64,000 bases of DNA, taken from positions 124,001-188,000 of the forward strand of contig NZ_CP108006.1 of assembly GCF_036127095.1 (NCBI RefSeq), written 5' to 3'. Source of the stretch: Streptomyces sp. NBC_00335 (GTDB lineage Bacteria > Actinomycetota > Actinomycetes > Streptomycetales > Streptomycetaceae). The position numbers and the translations under genes are program-made. The notes below the pieces were generated by a model. That model made no database searches and was not told where the DNA came from. It saw only the letters and a list, made by a program, of their open reading frames with translations. This document shows positions 7,190 through 15,964 of the stretch, one piece after another; position 1 is the first letter of the stretch, and every line of letters begins with the position of its first letter.

Positions 7190-9052
7190 CTACAGTTCCT
7201 TCCGGGGCTCGGAGCCGGGTGCCGCCGTTCCGCTGTGGTGCATGGCGTGGGTGAGCAGGCCGATGAAGGCCCGGTTCAGCAAGGCGCTCTCGCTGGCCCG
7301 GAGCGGGCGGCGGCTGAGCAACAGCGCCTGGCCGTAGAGGGCTTCGGCGGTCGTGACGGCCAGTCCGCGCTCGGCGATGGTGATCGCCTGGCGCACCAGC
7401 GGGTTGAGGTGGTTCAGGACGAGCTGGGCCCGTGGGGTCTCGTTGCGCAGCGAGCCGAGGATGTCGGCCCACACGCCGTCGCTGTCGGCGGCCAGGCTCG
7501 ACCTGGTCCGCTCGTGGCGGGCCTCGCGGTTGTCGAGGAGCAGGGCGGAAGCGGTGACGGGCTGGAAGTCGCGCAGGACGACGTCGCAGTCGTGGACGCC
7601 GACCGTCTCCCGGGCGACGGCGAGGAAGGCCGCCGCGCGCAGCTCGGCCGACGGGTCGACGGCGTCGAGGTGGGCGGTGACGGTGGCCGGGTCGAGGTCG
7701 GTGACGGACGTGCCGGGCCGGATCTCCGGCAGGCGCAGCACGAGGTCGCGGTCGTAGGTGTAGCCGCCGTTGACGACGCCCAGACCGGCCGCCGAAGCGA
7801 TGGGCGCGACCTGGCGGAACTCCTCGACGCTGCGCGTGACCAGGAGGGTCGGGTGGGTGCGCGCGAACTCCTCCAGCGTGACGTTGCCGTCGGTGGTCTC
7901 GAAGGGCAGCCACGGCAGCACGATGCGCAGCAGCTCGTCGTCGTAGCGGGCGAGGGCCTTCACGGCGAGGTGGTGCGTTTCGATGAAGCGGTGCAGGAGG
8001 GAGGGGTCGCTGGCGGCGAGCCCGGTGAGCCATTCGCGGATCCGGTCGCCCAGGGCGTCCCGTACGGCGGACAGCGTGCCGTCCTCGTACAGGGACTCCC
8101 GCGAGGCGGTGGGCCTCAGACTGGTGGTGTCGACGACGCAGCGGACGAAGAACGCCCACTCCGGGAGCAGTTCGGGCGCCTGGTCCGTGAGCAGCATGCC
8201 CTTGAGGTGGACACGGTGGCCGGCCCGTTGCGCCGGGCTCATCGCCGTGGGCAGGACGTACGCGACGCCGCGCAGCCCGGCGGCCGGGAGGTCGAGGTCG
8301 ATGGTGTCGAGCGGGGTGAAATCGAACAGGTTCCGGCAGTACGCGGTCATCGCCTCGCGGCGGGCCAGCGGAGAGCGGTGGCTCTGCTCCCAGGGAGGCG
8401 TCTCGTTGACCGTGTGGGTCTCCCCGCGCGGTCCGACGACGGTGACCTCGTGGCGCAGGAGGCCGCCGTAGTGCCGGGCCAGTGAGACGACCTGCTGGGG
8501 GCTGGTCCACTCGGCGTTGTCGGCGCGCGGGGTGAGGCGCACGGTGGTGCCCGGCTCCGGCACGGCCGAGGCGGGCAGGGTGCGGATGGTGTAGCGGCCG
8601 TCGGAGTGGCCGCGCCATTCGACGGCGGGCGCCGAGGGGTCGGCCGCCGTGCGGCTGAGCACCGTGATCTCGTCGGCGACGACGAAGCAGGCGAGCAGCC
8701 CGATGCCGAACTGGCCGATGAAGTCACCGCGCGCGGCGTCGAGTCCCGCACCGTCCAGGGCTCCGTCGGGGGTCCGCTTCGAGCTGCGGCCGATGGTCGC
8801 GAGGAACCGGTGCACGTCGGCCTCGGTCAGACCGATGCCGGTGTCCGTGACCGTGAGGGTCTCGCCGGTGCGCACCGTGATGGTGGCCGGGGAGCCGGGT
8901 GCGACGGCCTGGCGCGCGGTGATGGCGTCCACGGCGTTCTGCAGCAGCTCGCGCAGGTAGACGCGGGGGCTGGAGTAGAGGTGGTGGGAGAGCAGGTCGA
9001 CGAGGCCGCGAAGGTCGACCTGGAAGGTGTGGGACGTCTCGGAATCGGGCAC
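7190..9052 (-). CDS. HSP90 family (GHKL ATPase) protein, actinobacterial type
   Basis: 620 residues. The N-terminal GHKL ATPase domain is complete: the N-box LRELLQNAVDAI (Glu35, Asn39), DTGIGL at 70-75, and GQFGIG at 113-118, the ATP lid of HSP90-type chaperones. A middle domain follows (RVHLKGMLLTDQAPELLPEW; SRESLYEDG near residue 290 resembles the HSP90 middle-domain SREnLQ motif), with a divergent C-terminus. Length matches bacterial HtpG but sequence is distant from it. Start: GTG 9052 sits just before the conserved first strand (HTFQVDLRGL); the open frame runs on far upstream through the paralog region without coding bias. It forms a coupled pair with the TPR gene. Confidence 0.8.
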   Translation of the reverse strand: MPDSETSHTFQVDLRGLVDLLSHHLYSSPRVYLRELLQNAVDAITARQAVAPGSPATITVRTGETLTVTDTGIGLTEADVHRFLATIGRSSKRTPDGALDGAGLDAARGDFIGQFGIGLLACFVVADEITVLSRTAADPSAPAVEWRGHSDGRYTIRTLPASAVPEPGTTVRLTPRADNAEWTSPQQVVSLARHYGGLLRHEVTVVGPRGETHTVNETPPWEQSHRSPLARREAMTAYCRNLFDFTPLDTIDLDLPAAGLRGVAYVLPTAMSPAQRAGHRVHLKGMLLTDQAPELLPEWAFFVRCVVDTTSLRPTASRESLYEDGTLSAVRDALGDRIREWLTGLAASDPSLLHRFIETHHLAVKALARYDDELLRIVLPWLPFETTDGNVTLEEFARTHPTLLVTRSVEEFRQVAPIASAAGLGVVNGGYTYDRDLVLRLPEIRPGTSVTDLDPATVTAHLDAVDPSAELRAAAFLAVARETVGVHDCDVVLRDFQPVTASALLLDNREARHERTRSSLAADSDGVWADILGSLRNETPRAQLVLNHLNPLVRQAITIAERGLAVTTAEALYGQALLLSRRPLRASESALLNRAFIGLLTHAMHHSGTAAPGSEPRKEL

Positions 9053-9353
9053 CTGGCGGAATCTTTCGGTGGGGCCCCGCCCGCGTCGTGGGCGACGCGG
9101 ACGGGAAGGGCGGGAAGGGGTGCGTGGCACTGCCGTGCGTGGCACTGCCGGGCGTGGCCGGTCGTCCGGCAGCGGCAGGGCACCGGCAGCGCGCGGGTCG
9201 GGACCGGTGGCACGGGCCGTCAGAGCGCGGAGTCGGGCCCCGGAGCGCGGGCCGTCACAGCGCGGGCGTCGCCGCGCGGTGCCGGGAGTGACCGTGCCGG
9301 CGTTCGGACGTAGGCCGGTGGCCGCCGGCAGGTGGCCCGGCGGCCCGGCGCGC

Positions 9354-10337
9354 TCAATGTCCGGTCGAGGACCGGTGCTTCCGATAGGCCACGGCGGGGT
9401 CGGAGCCGTTGATGTAGTACCAGGGGAACTCGGTGACCCGACCGTCGGTGGCGCGGAAACACTCCGCTGCCCCCTCGCGGTCCCCCGCGAGCGAGAATGC
9501 CATCGCGAAGGTGTTGAGGATCTGCGCCCACCCGGCCCGGCGCACGAAGTCCGGGTGCCGGAAGGAGTGGTCGGCGGCCTCCCGCAAGGACGCCGCGACC
9601 TCGGGCCCGCGCATGTACGCCGCGTCCGGGCCGGTGTCGAGGGAGAGCCACTGCTCGATGTGCGCGATGGCGACGAGCTGGCCCAGCTGTGTGCCGGCGG
9701 GTGCGCCGAACGCGGCGTCCCGGGCGAAGGCGTGCATCTCCTCGTGCGAGCCGCCCCACTTCTCGCAGGCCTGCTGCAACTGCTGCTGGTGGGCTCCCAG
9801 GTGCTGCGGGTCACGGCGTACGGTCGCCTCGAAGCGGCGGCGTGCGACGGTCGACCCGACCTGGAGGCCGCGGCCGGTGACCTGCAGGCCGTACCAGGGC
9901 GAGGTCCACCCCGGTTCGCGCTCGGCCACCTCGTACAACCACTGCTCGGCGGTGCGCAGCCGCTCGTGGAACACCTCGAACTGCTTGCTCGAAACCTCCG
10001 AGGCACGGGCGCCGGTCCGGGCCTCCCATCCCCAGCTGATGTGACGGATCCCCGCCACCAACCGGGCCAGCGCCGCGTCCTGACCCGCATCCGCTTCGAG
10101 GACCGGGACGATCCACCGCTCCACCCCGGCGGTATCGCCGACGGCCCACAGCAGTTCCGTCCGGTCGTCGCTCTCGGAACGTGCTTCGAGCACCTCGCGC
10201 ACGGCGGTCCAGTCCCCGGCCGCGGCGGCCGCGCGCACGCGCCCCACGTCCGGATCGCCGGAGTCCTCCTGGACCCGCGCGACGGGCTTTCCGGCCCATT
10301 TCCCCAGCGTAAGCCCCCATTGACGGAGCAACGCCAT
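9354..10337 (-). CDS. Helical repeat protein, DUF4034-like paralog A
   Basis: 327 residues, no signal peptide or membrane segment. It contains the motif AAAAAGDWTAVREVLEA near residue 40 and repeated helix-turn-helix units with Trp at regular spacing (EPGWTSPWYGLQ; DPQHLGAHQQQLQ; EKWGGSHEEMHAFARDAA). The next gene upstream is a clear paralog with the same order of motifs, including a W-x-G-S-x(2)-x-M-x-x-F-A-R element. Both look like proteins annotated with DUF4034 in streptomycetes (recollection, moderate). ATG 10337 follows a G-rich tract (AAGGGGTGGGGAC); ATG 10406 is possible. The function is unknown; it lies just upstream of the HSP90/TPR pair on the same strand. Confidence 0.65.
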   Translation of the reverse strand: MALLRQWGLTLGKWAGKPVARVQEDSGDPDVGRVRAAAAAGDWTAVREVLEARSESDDRTELLWAVGDTAGVERWIVPVLEADAGQDAALARLVAGIRHISWGWEARTGARASEVSSKQFEVFHERLRTAEQWLYEVAEREPGWTSPWYGLQVTGRGLQVGSTVARRRFEATVRRDPQHLGAHQQQLQQACEKWGGSHEEMHAFARDAAFGAPAGTQLGQLVAIAHIEQWLSLDTGPDAAYMRGPEVAASLREAADHSFRHPDFVRRAGWAQILNTFAMAFSLAGDREGAAECFRATDGRVTEFPWYYINGSDPAVAYRKHRSSTGH

Positions 10338-10481
10338 GTCCCCACCCCTTGCCGTATCCAAACGGGGAGAGCATGGATCACCCTCCATGAGAGAAGTGAC
10401 TATCACGCTCGCCCGACAATCGCATATTTGTTTACGCGAAGACCCGGCCCACGGCCGGACACCGATCCTTCAGACCACCCG

Positions 10482-11591
10482 TTAGCGCGCCATGCCGAAA
10501 TCCTGGGCCGCCGAGGCAGGGCGGCTCCGGGACAGCCTCACGGCCCGGCCCCGGGCCGCGTCGAACGCCATGACCGGGTTCCCCGCCTTGCGCCAGGGTT
10601 CGGCTCCGCACCATGGTCCGATCTCGCGGAACTGCCGCAGAGCGGGCGCGTACATCATCGACTGGAGCATGTAGTGCGCCAGCAGGTGGCGCAGGAGCGG
10701 CAGACGCTCGTCGTCGGGCGCGACCCGGTCGAACGACGCGGCGGTCCGCTTCAGCAGGCTCCTCGTCATGGGTGTGACCGGCAGTGCGACGGCGGCGGAC
10801 CGGTCGGCGAGTTCACTCAGCGCGTGCAGGTAGATCCCGGCGAGCGGGCTGCCGGCCGGGGCCTTGCGGACCGCCTGGCGGGCGAACCGCATCATCCGCC
10901 GGTTGCTTCCGTACCACTTGGCGCACCAGTACTGGAGGGCCTGCCCGTGCCCCTCGTAGTGGTGGGGCGCGCGGGCGACGAGTTCCTTCCAGAGCGGCTT
11001 GAACTGCGAGCGGCCGTACTGGGCTCCCCGTGCCGCGGTGATCATGACGACCCAGGGGCCCGGGTTCGCGGGGTCGAGCAGCGTGGCCTTGCGGGCCTCA
11101 TCGATCGCAGCCGGGAGCATCTCCCGGAAGCGCTTCATGTCCTCGTACGGGACCGCGTGGGCGAAGGCGTTGCCCCGGATCTCCCAGGCACGATGGACCA
11201 TGAGGCTCGCGCGGAGGGTTACCGCGTCACAGTCCCCCGGCTCGGCGGCGAGCCAGGTGTCGAGCCAGGCGCCGTCCTTCTGGGCAACATGCTGGAGGAG
11301 CTCCAGCCGGTCCCAGCGCTCGTCCCAGTCCTCTCCGGCGGCCCGGACGTACCGTTCGGCCGCCTTCCAGTCCCCTTGCCAGGCGGCGTCGGCTACGGCC
11401 TGCCTCTCCTGCGTGCGGTGGGCCGGCGCCGGCGGACCGGAGCGCCGGTTGTCGAGCGCTTCACGAGGCGCAAGGCCGTAGTCGGCGGCCACGAAGTGCT
11501 TTTCGACCCAGCGGTCGGCGGCGCCGGGGGCGAGGGAGAGGAGGAACCCGATGAGAAACACGCCGAGCACAACGGCGAGAAAGATGGTCAC
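10482..11591 (-). CDS. Membrane-anchored DUF4034-like paralog B
   Basis: 369 residues beginning with one hydrophobic helix (residues 2-23, FLAVVLGVFLIGFLLSL) that probably anchors it to the membrane with the rest in the cytoplasm or outside. The soluble part repeats the scheme of its neighbour: ADAAWQGDWKAAERYVRAA, then DPANPGPWVVMITAARG, then the element WYGSNRRMMRFARQAV. GTG 11591 starts at the hydrophobic helix. The quasi-palindrome GGGAAT-C-ATTCCC lies 5 bp before it. It heads the leftward cluster 11591-3811, though 144 bp separate it from paralog A. Confidence 0.6.
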   Translation of the reverse strand: MTIFLAVVLGVFLIGFLLSLAPGAADRWVEKHFVAADYGLAPREALDNRRSGPPAPAHRTQERQAVADAAWQGDWKAAERYVRAAGEDWDERWDRLELLQHVAQKDGAWLDTWLAAEPGDCDAVTLRASLMVHRAWEIRGNAFAHAVPYEDMKRFREMLPAAIDEARKATLLDPANPGPWVVMITAARGAQYGRSQFKPLWKELVARAPHHYEGHGQALQYWCAKWYGSNRRMMRFARQAVRKAPAGSPLAGIYLHALSELADRSAAVALPVTPMTRSLLKRTAASFDRVAPDDERLPLLRHLLAHYMLQSMMYAPALRQFREIGPWCGAEPWRKAGNPVMAFDAARGRAVRLSRSRPASAAQDFGMAR

Positions 11592-11595
11592 GGCG

Positions 11596-11608
11596 GGGAA
11601 TCATTCCC
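11596..11608. promoter_or_regulatory. Quasi-palindrome before the DUF4034-like gene
   Basis: GGGAATCATTCCC: 6-bp perfect arms around one central base, ending 5 bp before GTG 11591. A repressor-binding or start-site element is possible; no regulator is adjacent. Confidence 0.3.
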
Positions 11609-11654
11609 GAAGTGATCACGCTCCGCAATAGCTTTGGCCATCGATAAGGCGAGG

Positions 11655-12416
11655 TCAGAGCGGGCGTAGCGGCACAACACCCCCACACGACACCCAGCGC
11701 CACGACGTCGCGGCGCCGATGGGCGACCTCGCCGAAGCGGCAGGGTGCCGAACGCACCCGCGGCTTTCCATACCGTCCGCATCATCCGACCGATTGCCCG
11801 AAGGACCCCGAGGAGCGGCCCAGCCAGGAGACCAGAGAGCCGGCGTCGCGGGTCCGGTCCGGTCGGGTCGGGTCGGGTCGGGTCGGGTGTCGTCGCACGT
11901 CGGCTTCGGCGGGGCCTTGGCCAGAACGTCCCGCCAGTAGGCGACCTCCCCGGCCACTCCTCGCTTCACGGGATGGACGACCTCGGCGAACGCGAAGCCG
12001 TAGTTGTTCGTCCCGGGCCCGGCAGTCAGGTCCCCCGGGCCGACGGCCACCACGTGCTGACGGCCGGCCTCAAGGAGCACCTCCTGCCGGTTCGGGGTGA
12101 CCGTCAGGGTGTAATGAACCGGGGCCTCGCCGGACTGCACCCGCTGGGTGATCGCCACCGCAGGAGCCCACTCCTCCTTCACCACTGCCAAGACGCGCAC
12201 AGGCGTTGTCACGAACTTCCCCGCCTCAGCGTTGGAGATCCCCGCCAACGAGACCGGTCCGGCCGGGCTGCCGGAGTGACGTACGTGCTCAGCGGCTGGG
12301 ACCGTACCGGCCGGGTGCCGCTCGGCGAGCCACGCAACACCTTGCCGGGGTACCGCGTCGGCGTCGGCCGCCTCCGTGTCCCTCAGCGGTCGGCCGAACC
12401 CGGTCCTCATTCCCAC
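11655..12416 (-). CDS. Hypothetical protein interrupted by a pentamer repeat
   Basis: The open frame has 253 codons, but only the middle (roughly residues 55-170) looks like true coding sequence, with high third-position G/C and a plausible beta-rich sequence (HYTLTVTPNRQEVLLEAG; GTNNYGFAFAEVVHPVKRG). Beyond it the frame crosses a GGTCG pentamer array (11851-11888), which as a 5-bp unit changes frame with every slip, so the C-terminus is doubtful. The start is also uncertain: ATG 12416 has no ribosome binding site. I do not recognise the family; it may be a decayed gene. Confidence 0.35.
   Translation of the reverse strand: MGMRTGFGRPLRDTEAADADAVPRQGVAWLAERHPAGTVPAAEHVRHSGSPAGPVSLAGISNAEAGKFVTTPVRVLAVVKEEWAPAVAITQRVQSGEAPVHYTLTVTPNRQEVLLEAGRQHVVAVGPGDLTAGPGTNNYGFAFAEVVHPVKRGVAGEVAYWRDVLAKAPPKPTCDDTRPDPTRPDRTGPATPALWSPGWAAPRGPSGNRSDDADGMESRGCVRHPAASARSPIGAATSWRWVSCGGVVPLRPL
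11851..11888. repeat. Pentanucleotide tandem repeat (GGTCC/GGTCG)n
   Basis: About 7.5 copies of a 5-bp unit: two GGTCC followed by five GGTCG and a partial copy. Lies in the distal part of the hypothetical open frame 11655-12416, where it encodes a Pro/Thr/Arg/Asp-rich stretch. Confidence 0.85.
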
Positions 12417-12508
12417 TCGGTCTCACATGGCATGGCGGATCGCGGTCTGAGCGTCCACGGCCTCGAAAATGACTGGCGTCGGCGAGGCCCGGGCAGAAGG
12501 CTCTCAGC

Positions 12509-13417
12509 GTGACACTTCATGAGAACGAGATCCGTGTGGATGAGGCGGTCGTCCGGTCGCTGCTGCGGGAGCAGAAACCGGAGTGGTCCGCCCTTCCCAT
12601 CTCACCGGCCGGCGAGGGCACCGACAACAGGATGTACCGGCTCGGCGACCAGCTGCTCATACGGTTGCCGCGTACTCCGGACAACTCGAAGGCCGTACGC
12701 AAAGAGCAGACGTGGCTGCCGCGGCTGGCTCCTCACCTTCCCTGTCACATCCCGGAGCCGGTGCACGCCGGCACCCCGAGTTCCGCATTTCCGCTCGCCT
12801 GGTCGGTGTACCGCTGGATCGACGGCGATGAAGCCGGCCTGGGATCGGTCACCGATTGGCCCGCCTTCGGGGCCGACCTGGCGGCGATCGTGCAGAGCCT
12901 GCACTCCACCCCCCTTATGGGAGCCACTCGTCAGGACGAGCTCAGCTGGTACCGCGGAGGTGGCCTGCAAGCTTGTGACCGGTGGATCAGCGAGTACTTC
13001 GACAACTGCCGCATGATCGAGGGCCTCGACCTCGATATCGCACACCTGCGACACCTGTGGCAAGGTGCGCTCGCCTTGCCCGAGCCGTCCGGCCACCAGG
13101 TGTGGCTTCACGGAGATCTCAAACCCAGCAACCTCCTCGTACAGCAGGGAAAGCTGCACGCGGTCATCGACTTCGGAGCCCTCTCAGTCGGCTTCCCCGA
13201 CGCCGAGCACGCACCGCTGTGGGACCTTCCGCCCGGGGCCCGGCAGGCATACTGGGACGCCATAAGCCTCGACAACGAGACCTGGCTGCGTGCCCGGGCG
13301 TGGGCCATCGCCGTCGGAGTCAGCGGAGTGTCGTACTACTGGGCCACCTATCCCGCCTTCGTCAACGAATGCCTCTCGCGTCTCCGCGCGATCCTGGAGG
13401 CCGCCGGAGAGCGGTGA
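12509..13417 (+). CDS. Aminoglycoside phosphotransferase (APH)-family protein
   Basis: 302 residues with the kinase-like APH fold. The nucleotide loop region (ISPAGEGTDNRMYRLG) is at 32-47; the catalytic loop WLHGDLKPSNLL is near 203-214 with its Asp base, and the metal-binding motif appears as VIDFGALSVG near 223. The usual DFxxxxxGDPxxDLA tail is changed here (GFPDAEHAPLW), so substrate class cannot be called; many relatives are general small-molecule or protein kinases rather than resistance enzymes. GTG 12509 starts it; no strong ribosome binding site. Monocistronic; converges on the membrane-protein gene. Cytoplasmic. Confidence 0.75.
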   Translation: MTLHENEIRVDEAVVRSLLREQKPEWSALPISPAGEGTDNRMYRLGDQLLIRLPRTPDNSKAVRKEQTWLPRLAPHLPCHIPEPVHAGTPSSAFPLAWSVYRWIDGDEAGLGSVTDWPAFGADLAAIVQSLHSTPLMGATRQDELSWYRGGGLQACDRWISEYFDNCRMIEGLDLDIAHLRHLWQGALALPEPSGHQVWLHGDLKPSNLLVQQGKLHAVIDFGALSVGFPDAEHAPLWDLPPGARQAYWDAISLDNETWLRARAWAIAVGVSGVSYYWATYPAFVNECLSRLRAILEAAGER

Positions 13418-13528
13418 ACCGGTCCCGGATGGGCCCCTCGCCGCGAGCTCCGGTTCCGCCAGGGCCAACTCGGAAGGGGCCAGGACCCAGTTCGGTCTCC
13501 GAGCCGGGTCAGGACCGGCCCGACCAAG

Positions 13529-14404
13529 TCAGCGGGAATCCGTTGCGTCGTCCTCGTCCGGGCCGGGGGCTGCCGTGCTGTCGGCGGCCTGGCCGGCGGC
13601 TCGTTCCGCACGGAGTTCTTCGGCGACCTCGTAGGCCCGGCCCGGGTCGTAGACGGTGACCGAAGTGCTGGGGCTGTACATCGCGTGTGCCCGGGGCGTG
13701 TACCGATGCCTTTCGACGCTGCGCTGGGCGGCTATGCCGTCGACCTCGCCGACGGGTACCCGCCACAGCGCGGCGGTGTGGGACGGGGTCCACCACTCGT
13801 CCGGACGCAGGAAGTCTCGCTTGACCTCCGTCTGACGCTCCACCGCCACCTGGGACCGCCCGAGTTGCTCGGTCAACCAGTCGGTCAGCGCCTGTGCGTC
13901 GACCCGAGAGAGCGGTGCGGACCTCGCCGGTTCGCACTTCACCGTCTCGCTGCGGGTATGCAACACCACCTTGATGGACTGTCGCTGTCCCAGACTGAGT
14001 CGCTCGATGACGACGACTCGCTGCAGATCAGCCACCGCCATGGTCGACGAACGCAGAAAGCGAGCGATCACGACCTGGGCCGGAGTTTCCAGGGGGCGGA
14101 ACTCGACCCACCGCACCGTCGTGGCGACCGTGACGGCCGTCATGGCCACGGTCAGTAGGATCACTGCGACGACCGTGAGCGCCAGTAGGACCCACAAGGC
14201 GCCCCAGAAGAGTGAGTTCCCCGAGACCACGGCGGCCACCAGAGCGGCCAGCAGCAGTGGGGCTGCGACCATCGGCGGGACCAAGATGCTCCCACCGAGC
14301 CCGATGGCCAACTCGCTGGCCCGGCTGGGCACGAACAGCACCCGCCATCCGGCCGGCACGGATGACACAACTTCCGCAAGTGGACCGGAATGCCGAGTTT
14401 CCAT
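13529..14404 (-). CDS. Hypothetical membrane protein with two helices
   Basis: 291 residues. After a soluble N-terminus (about 40 residues), two hydrophobic helices lie at about 42-62 and 67-93 (PPMVAAPLLLAALVAAVVSG; LWVLLALTVVAVILLTVAM), forming a hairpin, followed by a cytoplasmic-type domain of mixed alpha/beta character (ADLQRVVVIERLSLGQRQSI). The tail is acidic and Ala-rich. TAACTT ends 6 bp before ATG 14404 on the same strand, suggesting a leaderless transcript. The layout recalls actinobacterial PH-like membrane proteins, but I cannot place it. Convergent with the phosphotransferase-like gene. Confidence 0.65.
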   Translation of the reverse strand: METRHSGPLAEVVSSVPAGWRVLFVPSRASELAIGLGGSILVPPMVAAPLLLAALVAAVVSGNSLFWGALWVLLALTVVAVILLTVAMTAVTVATTVRWVEFRPLETPAQVVIARFLRSSTMAVADLQRVVVIERLSLGQRQSIKVVLHTRSETVKCEPARSAPLSRVDAQALTDWLTEQLGRSQVAVERQTEVKRDFLRPDEWWTPSHTAALWRVPVGEVDGIAAQRSVERHRYTPRAHAMYSPSTSVTVYDPGRAYEVAEELRAERAAGQAADSTAAPGPDEDDATDSR

Positions 14405-14410
14405 GCCTCA

Positions 14411-14416
14411 AAGTTA
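14411..14416 (-). promoter_or_regulatory. -10 hexamer of a leaderless promoter (TAACTT)
   Basis: TAACTT on the minus strand lies 6 bp before ATG 14404. Confidence 0.4.
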
Positions 14417-14920
14417 GGACCCTGCACCGGAGTTCGTAAGCCCACGGCGAGCCGTATCTCCTCAAGGACGGGAACCGCAGCCGACAGCCCGTCAGTCGGC
14501 GCGGTGGCTGTAGAGGTCGGCGACGGCTTGGGGGCCGAGGGAGACGCCGCCTGCTCGACGTCAGGCTCGCCTGCCCTGACATGGCTCGGGCCCGCGCCTT
14601 CGCCGCGCCTTCGCGGAGATCCTCCGTCACCGGCGGCTGCCTGCAGCACCTTCACAGGCCCCATCACCCCCGCCCGTCGTCGGCTGTGAATGGCTGCCAC
14701 GCCCCGGACGTGGCAGCTCGGTGTTCGGACCGAACGGAAGGATGAGAAGAGCGTGCCCGCGCAGCCAATCGCACCGGTTCTCCCGTACTTCTTGCCCGAC
14801 TCTTCATTTCCTCTATAGCGGCGCCCGCCCTGCGGTGGAGGAAGGGCATAGGCACGGAGGCGACGATGTCGCCGCAAGATCGGCCTGTTCCCGGACTGCA
14901 AGGGATCCCTGCCCACTGAC

Positions 14921-14948
14921 CTCCTACGGGCTCCTACGGGCTCCTACG
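14921..14948. repeat. 10-bp tandem repeat CTCCTACGGG, 2.8 copies
   Basis: Two exact copies of CTCCTACGGG and a third partial copy (CTCCTACG) stand head to tail. Confidence 0.85.
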
Positions 14949-15190
14949 CACCGGGATGCCCGACCGCTCCCCCAGTGCACGGACGGCGGGGGCCGCTTCG
15001 TCGTCGATGTTCACGGTTCCGGCCGTTGAATCGACTCCACGGTGAGATCGCGCTGGGAACTCCCGTCGGTCGGCCGGCCCGGGCGCCCGGGGTCGCAGGG
15101 TCTGACGGTCCAGTGGGCTGGTACTGAACCGGCTTGGAATACACGGCTGTTCGTCCCGGCGGCACGAGATCACTTGAGAGGTGTAGAGGT

Positions 15191-15964
15191 ATGCGAGACA
15201 GCCAGCCCGTACGCATCGAACAGGTCAGCCGGTGTTACGCACCCGGGTCGGCGGAGCAGGTGCGCGCCCTCGACGGGGTATCCGTCGCCTTCGGTCAGAG
15301 CACATTCACGGCCGTCATGGGCCCCTCGGGCTCGGGCAAGAGCACCCTGTTGCAGTGCGCGGCCGGCCTCGACCGGCCCGACTCGGGCCGGGTAGTCGTG
15401 GACGAGGTCGATCTGGGACCGCTCGCCGAGAAGGCCCTCACCGAACTGCGCAGGGACCGGATCGGCTTCATCTTTCAGGCGTTCAACCTGCTCGGCGCCC
15501 TCACCGCCGAGCAGAACGTGGGCCTGCCTCTGCGGCTGGCGGGCCGGCGTCCGGACCCCGCCGAGGTCCGGGCCGCGCTCGCCCAAGTCGGACTCGGCGG
15601 GCGCGGGCGGCACCTGCCCTCCCAGATGTCCGGTGGTCAGCAGCAGCGCGTCGCCATCGCCCGGGCCCTGATCACCCGTCCGAAGGTGCTCTTCGCCGAC
15701 GAACCGACCGGGGCCCTCGACAGCAGTTCCAGCAGGACCGTCCTGAAACTGATGCGGTCCCTGGTCGACGCTCAGGGTCAGACCACCATCATGGTCACCC
15801 ACGATCCGGTGGCCGCCTCGTACGCGGACCGCGTCATCTTCCTCGTGGACGGCAGGCTCACCGACGAGATGCACCGGCCGACCGCTCAGAAGGTCGCCGA
15901 GCACATGGCCCAGCTGGAGGCCGAGCCGGCCGGGGAGCCGCTCGGCGCCTACGGGGGCCGATGA
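15191..15964 (+). CDS. ABC transporter ATP-binding protein, MacB/LolD type
   Basis: 257 residues. All nucleotide-binding motifs are present: Walker [10 protein letters not shown] (about 43-51), Q-loop FIFQAFNLL, signature MSGGQQQR, Walker [13 protein letters not shown] and the H-loop VTHD. The short length, the sequence [16 protein letters not shown] and the fused-free architecture match the LolD/MacB/FtsE group that drives FtsX-like permeases rather than importers. I chose ATG 15191 because GAGAGG lies just upstream. Its stop overlaps the permease start (ATGA at 15961-15964), so the two are translationally coupled and form one exporter or lipoprotein/peptide mechanotransmission complex in the membrane. 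Confidence 0.9.
   Translation: MRDSQPVRIEQVSRCYAPGSAEQVRALDGVSVAFGQSTFTAVMGPSGSGKSTLLQCAAGLDRPDSGRVVVDEVDLGPLAEKALTELRRDRIGFIFQAFNLLGALTAEQNVGLPLRLAGRRPDPAEVRAALAQVGLGGRGRHLPSQMSGGQQQRVAIARALITRPKVLFADEPTGALDSSSSRTVLKLMRSLVDAQGQTTIMVTHDPVAASYADRVIFLVDGRLTDEMHRPTAQKVAEHMAQLEAEPAGEPLGAYGGR

Larger units (their letters stand above)
14405..15190. other. Intergenic stretch without a convincing gene
   Basis: 786 bp. Open frames on both strands here are short, Pro/Ser/Arg-rich and lack coding bias or a ribosome binding site. The stretch contains the promoter of the membrane-protein gene, a 10-bp tandem repeat (CTCCTACGGG, 2.8 copies, 14921-14948) and the promoter of the ABC exporter. A short minus-strand frame at 14930-15030 has some coding character but no start; it may be decayed. 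Confidence 0.6.

Noticed and set aside
3908..8485. Very long plus-strand open frame opposite the TPR and HSP90 genes
   Set aside because: High-GC antisense frame; Gly/Arg/Val-rich with no domain, while the minus strand shows clear families.
12509..13417. Calling the APH-fold protein an antibiotic resistance gene
   Set aside because: Only the general fold is supported; the C-terminal motif differs from known resistance enzymes.
14161..14916. Minus-strand open frame overlapping the membrane-protein gene
   Set aside because: Arg/Ser/Pro-rich, no coding bias; it is an out-of-frame reading of the 13529-14404 gene extended through the intergenic stretch.
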